A stretch of 64,000 nt of DNA from Chromobacterium paludis (GCF_008275125.1 NZ_CP043473.1:372001-436000); one strand, 5' to 3'; counted from the first letter of the stretch, positions 28,989 through 38,371 are shown. The notes: generated by a model not told the origin, from the letters alone. Program-made: numbers and translations.

Positions 28989-29306
28989 ATGAAACGTGCA
29001 TTCCTGAAGAGCGTGTTTTCGCAAGCGGCCCTTGGCATGATTCTGTGTCTGGGCGTGGCGGGTTCGGCGCTGGCGGCGGATGGCGTGGTGTATTTCTCGG
29101 GCAGCATTCTGGCGCCGACTTGCTCCTCCCAGGCGGAAGGCGTGTCGGGTTCGGTTGCTCTGCAACTCAGCTGTGAGGATACGGCTACGGTGAAGCGCAC
29201 GGTCAGCGCGGCGGTTCCTGCGAAGTCTCTGAATCGCTATGTCGCGGCGGTGTCGATGCAGGCCGTCGGCCAGCAGCAATCCATCATGACTTTGGAGTAC
29301 CGCTAG
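28989..29306 (+). CDS. Small pilin-like exported protein (mini-pilin)
   Basis: 105 aa with a signal peptide (FLKSVFSQAALGMILCLGVAGSALA). The mature protein begins ADGVVYFSGSILAPTC, parallel to ADGVVQITGQINGNTC of the major pilin at 29929. A second Cys (LSCED) could pair with the first. It ends SIMTLEYR, with the penultimate Tyr typical of chaperone-usher subunits. The middle of a normal pilin is missing, leaving a mature part of about 75 residues. It is the first gene of the cluster but has its own terminator. It could be a minor subunit, a terminator subunit or a degenerate pilin. Confidence 0.65.
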   Translation: MKRAFLKSVFSQAALGMILCLGVAGSALAADGVVYFSGSILAPTCSSQAEGVSGSVALQLSCEDTATVKRTVSAAVPAKSLNRYVAAVSMQAVGQQQSIMTLEYR

Positions 29307-29388
29307 GCATGCATGCCGCATGGTGTGAATGCGGCACCAAGCAGGCTTTCAAACTAGCGAGGTAACGCTCGCTTCCCTTATTCAGTAG

Positions 29389-29424
29389 AAACGCCGCCGG
29401 TCAGGGCTGACCGGCGGCGTTTTT
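29389..29424 (+). terminator. Terminator after the mini-pilin gene
   Basis: A long GC stem (AACGCCGCCGGTCA with its complement) with loop GGGC, then TTTTTG. It separates the mini-pilin transcript from the pilin operon. Confidence 0.88.
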
Positions 29425-29928
29425 GTTTGTGCTGATCACACAAGCGACTCATGAGAATAGAGTGTCCCTTCTTTGCGTAAAATTCAATTTGGATAATTTT
29501 GATTTGAGATTGGTCACTTTCATAAGACTGGATGTAAGCTATCGATTTTATTTGTAAGAAAAACAATCAAGTGATGTAAATAAACAACTATTTTCAAGTT
29601 TTCGTTTTTAGAGATTAAATTGTAAGTTTCTTCATTTATTTCAATGGCTTGTGTGCATTTTTTCTCAACCCATCGTTATGTGAGCAGCTTTTTGGCGCGG
29701 ATTGATCATTGCTGAAAATGTTTCCTGGATAGTACAATTTTTATGAATCAAGCTTAAATTGAATGGTTAATAATAGAGCTATCCCGTTTGGGCTAGATTC
29801 GTAAAGATTGAAATGACGCGCGGCTTTCCTGGGGTTTGGGTGCCGCGGCATGAGAGAACGCCGCCCGAGGGCGGCATCCTATCCCGGCGGATGGCATGTC
29901 CGCATTTTTGTTAAATGGAGCGAATGAA
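29425..29928. other. AT-rich pilin leader region
   Basis: About 500 bp with no supported gene. It is AT-rich to about 29815, then holds a compact hairpin, GCCGCCC-GA-GGGCGGC (29860-29875), about 50 bp before the pilin start. CGGA...TCCG follows it at about 29887-29901. No long inverted repeats typical of an invertible fim switch are seen. The region probably holds the pilin promoter and a structured 5' leader. Confidence 0.5.
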
Positions 29929-30450
29929 ATGAAGAAGCTGGTTCTGGCGATGTGTGTCGGTTTGGGCATGTCTGGCGCGGTCTACGCGGCTGATGGCGTG
30001 GTTCAGATCACGGGACAGATCAACGGCAATACCTGCCAAGTGAATGGCACGGCCAACGGTACCCTGGCGACCGTGAACGTCACCCTGCCCACCGTTTCCA
30101 AGAGCGCGCTGGCCGTTAAGGGTGCTACCGCAGGCACCACGCCTTTCGTGCTGAATCTGAGCCAGTGTACCGGCACCACTGCCAAGACCCTGTTCGAGCT
30201 TGGCTCCACCGTGGATCAAAGCACGGGCAATCTGGTGAACCAGGCCAATGGCGGTGCTGCCAACGTGCAAGTGGGCTTGCTGAATAGCAGCTTCCAGCCG
30301 ATCAACATCACCAACAACAGCGCTTCGCAATCGGTTTCCATCACCAATAATGCGGCCACGCTGAATTACTACGCCCAATACGTGGCGACTGGCGCCGCCA
30401 GCGCCGGCGCGGTTAACACCAGCGTGATGTTCTCGATGCAGTACAACTGA
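29929..30450 (+). CDS. Major fimbrial subunit (chaperone-usher pilin)
   Basis: 173 aa. The signal peptide is MKKLVLAMCVGLGMSGAVYA. The mature protein starts ADGVVQITGQINGNTC. The two conserved Cys (NTC and SQC) form the pilin disulfide. The C-terminus TSVMFSMQYN has the penultimate Tyr of the donor-strand motif. It is secreted by the usher and polymerised outside the cell. ATG 29929 has GGAG at 8 nt; an upstream in-frame start at 29896 is unlikely. The downstream hairpin, chaperone, usher and adhesin complete the operon. Confidence 0.9.
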   Translation: MKKLVLAMCVGLGMSGAVYAADGVVQITGQINGNTCQVNGTANGTLATVNVTLPTVSKSALAVKGATAGTTPFVLNLSQCTGTTAKTLFELGSTVDQSTGNLVNQANGGAANVQVGLLNSSFQPINITNNSASQSVSITNNAATLNYYAQYVATGAASAGAVNTSVMFSMQYN

Positions 30451-30501
30451 TTTCGAGGATAATTCCGGACGGCGGCGTCAAGCCGCTGCTCGGGGCAGGC
30501 C

Positions 30502-30520
30502 GGCCGGCGCGATGCCGGCC
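30502..30520 (+). terminator. Intercistronic hairpin after the pilin gene
   Basis: GGCCGGC-GCGAT-GCCGGCC without a T-run. A second small stem (GGCGC-TT-GGCGCC) lies at about 30548-30559. Such structures commonly stabilise or attenuate so that the pilin mRNA exceeds that of the chaperone and usher (inference). Confidence 0.5.
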
Positions 30521-30586
30521 GCTTATGCCGATTATGTTGGCCCGTCAGGCGCTTGGCGCCCAGGACGGATGTGAGACGGATAAGAA

Positions 30587-31333
30587 ATGAGAATGATGAA
30601 ACGGTGCTTGGCCGGCTTGGCCATGCTGAGCTGCGTGGCGTTTCAGCCCGCGCAAGCCAATGTGGTGATCACCGGCACGCGGGTGGTGTATAGCAGCGAC
30701 GCGCGCGAGGTCACCATCAAGCTGAGCAACCCGGGGCCGGAACCGGCGCTGGTTCAGGCCTGGACGGATCGCGGTAATCCGAAGTCCACCCCCGATACCG
30801 CCGATGCGCCTTTTGTCATCATGCCGCCAATTTTCCGAGTCGATGCCGGCAAGTCGCAGACCTTGCGCATGACTTTTACCCAGGACGCCCTGCCGCAGGA
30901 TCGCGAGTCCCTGTTTTGGCTGAATGTGCTGGACGTGCCGCCGCTGCCGCAGAAGACGGACGAAGCGCACAATTACTTGCAGATCGCATTTCGTTCGCGA
31001 CTGAAGATTTTCTATCGCCCGGTAGGCTTGCCCGGCACGCCGGACGAGGCGGCGGGCAAGATCGAATGGCAGCTGGTCAAGAATGCCTCCGGCAAAGGCT
31101 ATGCGCTGCGGGGACACAATGGCAGCGGCTACCATGTTTCATTTAATCAAACTGCGCTGTTGTGGCATGGCCGCGAGTACAAGAGCGATGGCGGCATGAT
31201 CAACCCGCAAGCCAGCGCCGACTTCGAGCTGAAGGGCCTGGCCAGCCAGCCTGACGGCGCGGTGGTGGTCAAGTTTGAAACCATCAACGACTATGGCGCG
31301 CCTGTCGGTCATCAAGTCGAGCTGAAGTTGTAA
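30587..31333 (+). CDS. Periplasmic fimbrial chaperone (PapD family)
   Basis: 248 aa with a signal peptide ending near AQANVVI. Features of the PapD group are TGTRVVYSSDAREVTIKLSN (first strands with the conserved Arg), FVIMPPIFRVDAGKSQTLRM, and ESLFWLNVLDVPP, then AFRSRLKIFYRP. It folds pilin subunits in the periplasm by donor-strand complementation and delivers them to the usher. Tandem ATGs at 30587 and 30593 are both possible. It lies between the pilin and the usher. Confidence 0.93.
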   Translation: MRMMKRCLAGLAMLSCVAFQPAQANVVITGTRVVYSSDAREVTIKLSNPGPEPALVQAWTDRGNPKSTPDTADAPFVIMPPIFRVDAGKSQTLRMTFTQDALPQDRESLFWLNVLDVPPLPQKTDEAHNYLQIAFRSRLKIFYRPVGLPGTPDEAAGKIEWQLVKNASGKGYALRGHNGSGYHVSFNQTALLWHGREYKSDGGMINPQASADFELKGLASQPDGAVVVKFETINDYGAPVGHQVELKL

Positions 31334-31456
31334 ACCATTGCGCTAGAGAGCCCGTGGGCACGGGAGGCCCCCTCTCACGCTTAATTTAAACTTTTAATTT
31401 AAATTATCATGACTAACCTGGTTGATCCGAGACGAAACCGTGCGGGATGCAAGGCC

Positions 31457-34021
31457 ATGAAACCGTTATCAGTCTTGCTGCTGGCGGTTTTCAGCGGACA
31501 GGCATGGGCGGCCGATGCCGCCGCGGCGCCGAGCGCGCCGTCCAGCGGTGAAACTCAGTTCAACCCGGCGTTCTTTGGCAAGACAACGGACGGCAAAGCG
31601 CTGGATTTGTCCCGCTTCGACAAGGGCAACCAGCCCGTGCCCGGCACCTATCGCGCCGATGTCTATGTCAATCAATCCTGGCTGGGCCGACGCGATGTGA
31701 CCTTGAGCCAGCAGGGCGCGGACGTTGTGCCTTGCCTGACGCGCGTCATGATGGAGGCGCTGGGCGTCGATTTTTCCAAGCTGCCGTCCTCGGGCGCGGC
31801 ACAGCCTGTGACGGATGGCGCATGCGCACCGCTGCCGGCAGTGGTGCCGGGAGGCCGGCAGAACTTTGACCTGTCCGAGCTGAAGCTTGAGGTCAGCATC
31901 CCCCAGCGGTATCTGCGCGGCCAGGCGCGCGGTTATGTCGATCCGCAATACTGGGATGCCGGCGCGCCGTTGGCGGGCTTTCTTAGTTACAACGCCAACA
32001 CCTATCGATATGCCAACGCCGGACAAAGCCGCAGTCAGTACTTTGTCAGCGCCAATGCAGGGCTCAACGTGCAAGGGTGGCGGCTGCGCTACAGCGGGGC
32101 GTTGAGTCAGCAAGAATTGGGCGGCGGCCAGGGCAGCCTGCGCAGCTACCAGGGCAGCTCCGCCTATGCGCAGCATGATCTGACGGATTGGCGCGCCCAA
32201 TTGACGATAGGCGATAGCCTGACGCCGTCCGATCTATTCAACAGCGTGTCCTTCCGCGGGGTGCAGATCCAGTCCGACGACCGCATGCAGCCGGAGTCGC
32301 TGCAGGGCTATGCGCCGGTGGTGCGCGGCGTGGCGGATACCCAGGCCCGCGTCAGCGTGCGCCAGAACGGCACGCTGATCTACGAGACCACGGTGCCGCC
32401 CGGCGAATTCAAGATAGACGACCTGTACAATACCGGTTATGCCGGCGACCTGAACGTTACCGTGACCGAGTCCAACGGTCGGATCAAGCAGTTTGTGGTG
32501 CCGTATGCCTCGGTGCCGCAGCTGCTTCGCCCAGACGCCCGCCGCTATAGCCTGCTGGCAGGCCGTTTGCGCAATGACAACCTGAACCGCGTGCCCGATT
32601 TCCTGCAGGGCACGTATCAGCGAGGATTGAACAACAGCTTGACCGGCTATGGCGGCGCCATCGTCAGCGAGCGCTACCAGCAGCTGATGCTGGGCATGGC
32701 TTTCAATACCCGCATCGGCGCGTTTTCCGTCGATGCGGCGCAATCGAATGCCAGCGGTCTCCCGGCCGGTCTTCACGCCAGCAAGATGAGCGGCCAGAGT
32801 TACAGCGTGACGTACAGCAAGTTGCTGCCGTCCACGCTGACCAACTTCACGGTGGCGGCCTACCGCTACTCCACGGACGGCTATCTGGAGCTGTCCGATT
32901 TTGCCAATCTGGATAACGGCGCCGTCGTCAACCGCCAGCGCAGCCGTTTCCAGTTGAACGTGGACCAGCCGCTGCCGGGAAATCTGGGCCGGCTGTTCTT
33001 GACCGGTTCCGCGCAAAACTACTGGAATCGAGCCAGCAGCGACGTGATCTACCAGGCCGGTTACGCCAAGCGCCTGTCCTGGGGCAGCGTGTCCTTTTCC
33101 GCCGGCCGCACGCTCAACTCGCTGGGACTGGCAAGCACACAGTACCTGCTGAGCCTAAGCTTGCCGCTGGGCAAGAGCGCCTCCGCGCCACAACTGTCCG
33201 CCAGCTACGCGTCGGACAGCGCGCAGAATCGCAGCGGCCAGCTTTCTCTCAGCGGCACGGCGGGCGAGCAGCATAACTTCAGCTACAACGTTTTTGGCAG
33301 CAATCAGCATAATGGCGGCGCTTCCGCCAGCAGCGGCGGCGCATCGGTGCAGTACGCCAATTCGGCGGCCACCTTCAATGCCGCGGCCAGCGGCGGCAAT
33401 GGCAGCAGCCAACAGTCGCTGGGCATGTCCGGCGCCCTGGTGTTCCACCCGGGAGGCGTCACGCCGGCGCAGACGCTGGGCGACTCCTTCGCCGTGATCG
33501 AGGCCAAGGGCGCGGAGGGCGCGGTTGTCGGCAACGCCAGCGGCGTGACGGTGGACGGCAGCGGCTACGCCGTGGTGCCCAGCCTGATGCCGTATCGCGC
33601 CAACGAGGTTTCGCTGGATCCCAAGGGCTTGGGCGACAATGTCGAATTGCAGCTCACTTCTTCCGATGTGGTGCCGCGCGCAGGCTCCATTGTCATGTTG
33701 AAATTTCCCACCGTGCTGGGACAGGCCATGCTGGTGCGGCTGAAGCTGCCTGACGGCCAGTCGATTCCGGTAGGCTCTGCCGTGCTGGATGCGCAGGGCC
33801 ATGCCGTTGCCCTGGTGGGGCAGGGCGGCTGGGTTTTCTTGCGCGGCGAGCAAGGCCAGGCGCTGAGGGCGAAGTGGGGCGAGGGCGAGGGGCGCAGTTG
33901 CGGTTTCCATTATCAGTTGCCGCCCGTGTCGGCCAAGACTCAACGCAGCGGTTTCGCCCGTGTCGAGGCCCCGTGCGACATCGCGTCGACGCCGCAGGCG
34001 GATGCTTCCAGCGGCCGGTGA
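31457..34021 (+). CDS. Outer-membrane fimbrial usher (FimD/PapC family)
   Basis: About 854 aa. A signal peptide is present (MKPLSVLLLAVFSGQAWAAD). The N-terminal periplasmic domain follows (FNPAFFGKTTDGKALDLSRF, GTYRADVYVNQSWLG), then the 24-strand barrel with plug (GFLSYNANTY, RGVQIQSDDRMQPESLQGYA). The C-terminal domains end near a Cys in RVEAPCDI. It pulls chaperone-subunit complexes and exports the fibre. ATG 31457 is used; the 16 residues upstream from 31409 are not signal-like. The 120-bp gap to the chaperone contains AT-rich palindromic bits and a GC stem. Confidence 0.93.
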   Translation: MKPLSVLLLAVFSGQAWAADAAAAPSAPSSGETQFNPAFFGKTTDGKALDLSRFDKGNQPVPGTYRADVYVNQSWLGRRDVTLSQQGADVVPCLTRVMMEALGVDFSKLPSSGAAQPVTDGACAPLPAVVPGGRQNFDLSELKLEVSIPQRYLRGQARGYVDPQYWDAGAPLAGFLSYNANTYRYANAGQSRSQYFVSANAGLNVQGWRLRYSGALSQQELGGGQGSLRSYQGSSAYAQHDLTDWRAQLTIGDSLTPSDLFNSVSFRGVQIQSDDRMQPESLQGYAPVVRGVADTQARVSVRQNGTLIYETTVPPGEFKIDDLYNTGYAGDLNVTVTESNGRIKQFVVPYASVPQLLRPDARRYSLLAGRLRNDNLNRVPDFLQGTYQRGLNNSLTGYGGAIVSERYQQLMLGMAFNTRIGAFSVDAAQSNASGLPAGLHASKMSGQSYSVTYSKLLPSTLTNFTVAAYRYSTDGYLELSDFANLDNGAVVNRQRSRFQLNVDQPLPGNLGRLFLTGSAQNYWNRASSDVIYQAGYAKRLSWGSVSFSAGRTLNSLGLASTQYLLSLSLPLGKSASAPQLSASYASDSAQNRSGQLSLSGTAGEQHNFSYNVFGSNQHNGGASASSGGASVQYANSAATFNAAASGGNGSSQQSLGMSGALVFHPGGVTPAQTLGDSFAVIEAKGAEGAVVGNASGVTVDGSGYAVVPSLMPYRANEVSLDPKGLGDNVELQLTSSDVVPRAGSIVMLKFPTVLGQAMLVRLKLPDGQSIPVGSAVLDAQGHAVALVGQGGWVFLRGEQGQALRAKWGEGEGRSCGFHYQLPPVSAKTQRSGFARVEAPCDIASTPQADASSGR

Positions 34022-34050
34022 GCCGTTGACAGACCAGGAAAGAGATTCAG

Positions 34051-35022
34051 ATGCATGCAAGAGTGAAGAATTGGCGTCGCTGCTGCTTGGGCTTGCTGCT
34101 GGCGCTGGCCATGCTGCCTGCCTGGGCGGGCTGGAACTGCCAATTGATCAATGGCCGCTATCCGATGACGCCGACCATTGCCCTGAGTGGTAGCTACGCG
34201 GTACCGCGCGATATGGCGGTGGGCAGCATCATCGCCACCTTCGAGTGGAATCCATCCAGCAACAGCGTGTTGAATTGCGGTTATAACTCGGCGCCGGTCT
34301 CGTGGACATTCAGTCCTGCGCCGCTGGCCCCTGTCGGCAATGGCATTTATCAGACCGGCGTGCCGGGTATTGGCGTGCGCATCTTGCATTTGGACTCGGA
34401 TGTGTTGCCCTATAACGGCTACCTCAATGGCCGTACGACTTACTATCTGGGCAGCCCGCAGCTGACCTACCAGTTGATCGTCACCGGACCGGTTTCGTCG
34501 GGTTATGTCAGCGCGTCGAATTTGCCCGGTGTCCGCATGGTGGCCGATACCGATCTCAATGTGTATAACGCGCTGCCCACCGGTGGCGTCACCATCACGA
34601 CCCAGGCCTGCTCCACGCCCAATGTGTCGGTTAACCTGGGTCAACGCACCCTGCAGGATTTTATCGGCATCAATCAGCCGATGAAGCCCGCAGCGGTGGG
34701 GTTCAATATCGCGGTCAATAATTGCCCTAGCGGCATGAACGCCATCCAGTATCAAGTGGACGCCACCACCCAGGTGCTCAATTACAGCGCCGGCGTGGTG
34801 GCGCTGGATGCCTCCTCCAGCGCCGGCGGCGTCGCCATCCAGCTGAAGGATGGCAATGGCTATCCTCTGCAGCTGGGCACGCCATACTCGTTGAATAGCT
34901 ATCAGCCATGGCGCGGCGGCTCCTACACCATTCCTTTGCAGGCCACCTATTATCAGACCGGCAGCAAGGTGACCGGGGGCAAGGCCAATACCTCGGTGAC
35001 TTTCACCATGGTTTATCAATAG
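34051..35022 (+). CDS. Two-domain fimbrial tip adhesin
   Basis: 323 aa with a signal peptide (CCLGLLLALAMLPAWA). The N-terminal part, to about 180, is beta-rich with Cys in GWNCQLINGRY and LNCGYNS, as expected of a lectin-like tip domain. The C-terminal part is a pilin domain with Cys in TQACSTPNVSVNLG and VNNCPSGMN, ending TSVTFTMVYQ with the penultimate Tyr. FimH-like adhesins have the same layout. The receptor is unknown. It is the last gene of the operon, followed by a strong terminator. Confidence 0.88.
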   Translation: MHARVKNWRRCCLGLLLALAMLPAWAGWNCQLINGRYPMTPTIALSGSYAVPRDMAVGSIIATFEWNPSSNSVLNCGYNSAPVSWTFSPAPLAPVGNGIYQTGVPGIGVRILHLDSDVLPYNGYLNGRTTYYLGSPQLTYQLIVTGPVSSGYVSASNLPGVRMVADTDLNVYNALPTGGVTITTQACSTPNVSVNLGQRTLQDFIGINQPMKPAAVGFNIAVNNCPSGMNAIQYQVDATTQVLNYSAGVVALDASSSAGGVAIQLKDGNGYPLQLGTPYSLNSYQPWRGGSYTIPLQATYYQTGSKVTGGKANTSVTFTMVYQ

Positions 35023-35039
35023 CTCGCGCCTTGTCCGAC

Positions 35040-35077
35040 AAGCACACAGCCGCCCGGTAACGGGCGGCTGTGTGCTT
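35040..35077. terminator. Strong bidirectional terminator after the fimbrial operon
   Basis: A 17-bp stem starting AAGCACACAGCCGCCCG with loop GTAA. It lies between the adhesin gene and the convergent MHS transporter. Confidence 0.85.
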
Positions 35078-35096
35078 ATCGGCTAGTCCAGGCCGT

Positions 35097-36710
35097 CTAG
35101 TGCTGGTGAATGTCGTTGCGGAAGGTTTCCTTCAGGAACAGCAGGCTGACGATCAGGCTCATGCCGTACACCACGATGGGGTACCACAGGCCGTACAGGA
35201 TGTCGCCGGTGTAGACCACCAGGGAAAACGCCACAGTCGGCATCAGGCCGCCTATCCAGCCATTGCCCAGGTGGTAGGGCAGGGACATCGAGGTGTAACG
35301 GATGCGGGTGGGAAACAGCTCCACCATCATCGCGGCCAACGGGCCGTAAGTCAGCGCGGAGATGATGGACAGCAGCACCAGCACCAGGATCACCATCAGA
35401 TGATTGATCTTGTCTGGATCAGCCTTTTCCGGATAGCCGGCGGCCTTCAAACCGTCCTGCAGCGCTTGCTTGTCGAAACCTTGCTGCACCACGCCGCCGA
35501 TGTGAATTTCCGTCACGCCGGCCGGCGCGGCTTGCTGCTTGTACGGCACGCCGTTCTTGGCCAGCAGCGCCTTGGCCTGGTCGCAAGGCGTGTTCAGCTT
35601 GGCCTTGCCTATGGGATCGAACTGGAAGTGGCAGCTGGCGGGATCGGCGACCACCACCACTGGGGCGCGCGTCTGGGCGGCGGCCACCTCGGGATTGGCG
35701 AAGTCGGTCAGCCAGCGGAAGGCCGGGAAGGTCAGTGCCAGGCCCAGCACCAGACCGGCCAGCAGCACCGGCTTGCGGCCGATGCGATCTGACAGGTGGC
35801 CGAAATACAGGAACAGCGGCGTGGTGATCACCAGGGAGGCGATCAGCATCAGATTGGCGGTCTGCGGGTCTACTTTGAGGATTTGCGTCAGGAAGAACAG
35901 CGAGTAGAACTGCGCGCAGTAGAAGGTGACCGCCTGGCCGCCGTTGAAGCCGAACAGCGAGATCAGGACCAGCTTGAGGTTGGCCCAGTTGCCGAAGGCC
36001 TCGGTGATGGGGGCCTTGGAGTGTTTGCCTTCTTCCTTCATTTTCAGGAAGGCCGGCGACTCCTGCATGGACAGCCGGATCCAGGTGGAAATGGCCAGCA
36101 ATACGATGGAAATCAGGAAAGGCAGGCGCCAGCCCCACTCGGTGAAGGCTTCGCCGGTGAGTTTGCGGCAAGCCAGGATCACCAGCAGCGACAGCAGCAG
36201 GCCGGCGCCGGCGGTGGTCTGGATCCAGCTGGTGTAGCCGCCGCGCTTGTGGTCCGGCGCGTGCTCGGCCACGTAGATGGCCGCGCCGCCATACTCCCCG
36301 CCTATCGCCAGCCCCTGCAGCATGCGCAGGCCCACCAGGATCAGCGGCGCGGCGAGCCCCAGCGTAGAGTAGCCGGGCAGCACGCCCACCAGGAAAGTGG
36401 ACAGGCCCATGATGACGATGGTGGCGAGGAAGGTGTATTTGCGGCCTATCATGTCGCCCAGCCGGCCGAATACCAGCGCGCCGAAGGGCCGCACCAGGAA
36501 GCCGGCGGCGAAGGTCATCAGCGCCAGGATGAAGGCCGTAGTGTCGTTGACCCCGGCGAAGAACTGCTTGCCTATGATGGCGGCCAGCGCGCCGTACAGG
36601 AAGAAGTCGTACCACTCGAACACCGTGCCGAGCGACGAGGCCAGAATCACCTTGCGTTCGGCGCGGCTGATGCCGACGGCGCCTGCCGTCGTTGCCATGC
36701 TGTTGCTCAT
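35097..36710 (-). CDS. MHS-type major facilitator transporter
   Basis: 537 aa. The metabolite:H+ symporter group is shown by SLGTVFEWYDFFLYG (helix 1), GALVFGRLGDMIGRKYTF (loop 2-3), and RMLQGLAIGGEYGGAAIYVAEH. An unusual insertion of about 100 residues (about 345-445) separates two late helices. It includes paired Cys (ASCHFQF, TPCDQAK) and is probably periplasmic. AAAGGAG precedes the ATG. The ATG overlaps the stop of the GMC oxidoreductase gene, so the transporter likely imports that enzyme's substrate or a related compound. The substrate is unknown. Confidence 0.88.
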   Translation of the reverse strand: MSNSMATTAGAVGISRAERKVILASSLGTVFEWYDFFLYGALAAIIGKQFFAGVNDTTAFILALMTFAAGFLVRPFGALVFGRLGDMIGRKYTFLATIVIMGLSTFLVGVLPGYSTLGLAAPLILVGLRMLQGLAIGGEYGGAAIYVAEHAPDHKRGGYTSWIQTTAGAGLLLSLLVILACRKLTGEAFTEWGWRLPFLISIVLLAISTWIRLSMQESPAFLKMKEEGKHSKAPITEAFGNWANLKLVLISLFGFNGGQAVTFYCAQFYSLFFLTQILKVDPQTANLMLIASLVITTPLFLYFGHLSDRIGRKPVLLAGLVLGLALTFPAFRWLTDFANPEVAAAQTRAPVVVVADPASCHFQFDPIGKAKLNTPCDQAKALLAKNGVPYKQQAAPAGVTEIHIGGVVQQGFDKQALQDGLKAAGYPEKADPDKINHLMVILVLVLLSIISALTYGPLAAMMVELFPTRIRYTSMSLPYHLGNGWIGGLMPTVAFSLVVYTGDILYGLWYPIVVYGMSLIVSLLFLKETFRNDIHQH

Positions 36711-38371
36711 GTCGAAGTCTCCTTTGCGGGTGGGGCGGGCGTCCGGATCGGCGCCGCTTGCTGGTTGTCCTGCGTAATCATCTGCGCCGCCTTGGCGGCG
36801 ATCATGAGGGTGGGGCTGTTGGTGTTGCCCGAGGTGATGACGGGCATGATGGAGGCGTCCGCCACGCGCAGCCCGGCGATGCCGTGCACGCGCAGCCGTT
36901 CGTCCACCACGGCCAGCGGATCGTGGCCCATTTTGCAGGTGCCCACCGGGTGAAAAATGGTGGTGCCGATATCGCCGGCGGCATGGATCAGCGCCTCCTC
37001 GTCCTGGTAGGCCAGGCCGGGGCGATACTCCTCCGGCAGGTAGCGCGCCAGCGCGGGCGAGGCGGCGATGCGCCGGGTCAGCCGGATGGCGGCGGCGGCC
37101 ACGCGCTGGTCTTCGGGATGGCTCAGGTAATTGGGCTGGATCAGCGGCGGCGCGGCGAGGTCGGGGCCGCTTATGGAGACATGGCCGCGGCTGAGCGGCC
37201 GCAGCTGGCAGACCGAGGCGGTGAATGCCGGGAAACGGTGCAAGGGTTGGCCAAAACGCTCCAGCGACAGCGGCTGCACATGATATTCCAGGTCCGGCCG
37301 CTTGACGTCCGACCCGCTGCGGGCGAAGGCGCCGAGCTGGCTGGGCGCCATGGACAGCGGGCCGCTGCGTTTCCATAAATATTCCCAGGCCATGGCCAGC
37401 TTGCCGCTCCAGGTGGCCGCGCGCTGGTTCAAGGTGGCCGCGCCGCAGACTTTGAACACGGTGCGCAGTTGCAGATGGTCTTGCAGATTGGCGCCGACGC
37501 CGGGCAGGATGCGCTGCGGCGCGATGCCGTGGCGCTGGAGCAAGGGCGCGGGACCGATGCCGCTGCGCTGCAGCAAAAGCGGCGAGCCTATCGCGCCGGC
37601 GGCCAGGATGATTTCGCCGCGGCAACGCGCGCGCTGCCGCTGGCCATGTTGCATAAATGCGATAGCGGCGGCGCGGCCGTTTTCCAGAATCAGCCGCTCA
37701 GCCTCCGCGCCGGTGGCGATGGTTAGGTTGGCGCGCTGGCGCACCGGCCGCAGAAAGGCGCTGGCGCTGCTCCAGCGCAGGCCGTTCTTCTGATTGACCT
37801 CGAAGTAGCCGCAGCCGGCGTTGTCGCCGGTGTTGAAGTCGTCGACCGGTGCGATGCCTTGTTGCGCCGCGGCGGCGCGGAAGGCATCCAGAATTTCCCA
37901 GGACAGGCGCTGCTTGTCCACGCGCCATTCGCCGCCGTGGCCATGCAGGGGGCGGCCGGCATCAAAGTGATCTTCCATGTCCAGGAAGTACGGCAACACC
38001 TCGCGCCAGCTCCAGCCGCGGTTGCCCAGCTCGGCCCAGTGGTCGTAGTCGGCGGCCTGGCCACGCATATAGATCATGCCGTTGATGGCGGAGGAGCCGC
38101 CCAGCACCTTGCCGCGCGGGTAGCCCAGCGCGCGGCCGTTCAGGCCGCTTTCCGCCACCGTTTGATAGCACCAGTCGGTGCGCGGGTTGCCGATGCAGTA
38201 CAGGTAGCCGACCGGGATGTGTATCCACGGATAGTTGTCCTTGCCGCCGGCCTCCAGCAGCAGCACGCGCTTGGCGGGGTCGGCGGATAGGCGGTTGGCC
38301 AGCAGGCAGCCGGCGCTGCCGGCGCCGACAATGATGTAGTCGAATTCACCGCTGAACATGGCGCAGCTCAT
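36707..38371 (-). CDS. GMC-family FAD oxidoreductase (choline/alcohol dehydrogenase-like)
   Basis: 554 aa. The FAD dinucleotide fold is DYIIVGAGSAGCLLANRLS near the N-terminus, with LLEAGG. GMC signature 1 is in GGSSAINGMIYMRGQ, and signature 2 in LAAGAIGSPLLLQRSGIGP. The C-terminal FHPVGTCKMG holds the active-site His, followed by GNTNSPTLMIA. It oxidises a primary alcohol. BetA-like choline use is possible, but betB and betI are not nearby. ATG 38371 is used; a longer frame would extend into the divergent regulator region. It is co-transcribed with the MHS transporter. Confidence 0.9.
   Translation of the reverse strand: MSCAMFSGEFDYIIVGAGSAGCLLANRLSADPAKRVLLLEAGGKDNYPWIHIPVGYLYCIGNPRTDWCYQTVAESGLNGRALGYPRGKVLGGSSAINGMIYMRGQAADYDHWAELGNRGWSWREVLPYFLDMEDHFDAGRPLHGHGGEWRVDKQRLSWEILDAFRAAAAQQGIAPVDDFNTGDNAGCGYFEVNQKNGLRWSSASAFLRPVRQRANLTIATGAEAERLILENGRAAAIAFMQHGQRQRARCRGEIILAAGAIGSPLLLQRSGIGPAPLLQRHGIAPQRILPGVGANLQDHLQLRTVFKVCGAATLNQRAATWSGKLAMAWEYLWKRSGPLSMAPSQLGAFARSGSDVKRPDLEYHVQPLSLERFGQPLHRFPAFTASVCQLRPLSRGHVSISGPDLAAPPLIQPNYLSHPEDQRVAAAAIRLTRRIAASPALARYLPEEYRPGLAYQDEEALIHAAGDIGTTIFHPVGTCKMGHDPLAVVDERLRVHGIAGLRVADASIMPVITSGNTNSPTLMIAAKAAQMITQDNQQAAPIRTPAPPAKETST

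Noticed and set aside
29307..29928. Invertible fim-type promoter switch
   Set aside because: No pair of matching inverted repeats flanking a promoter-sized segment and no recombinase gene nearby.
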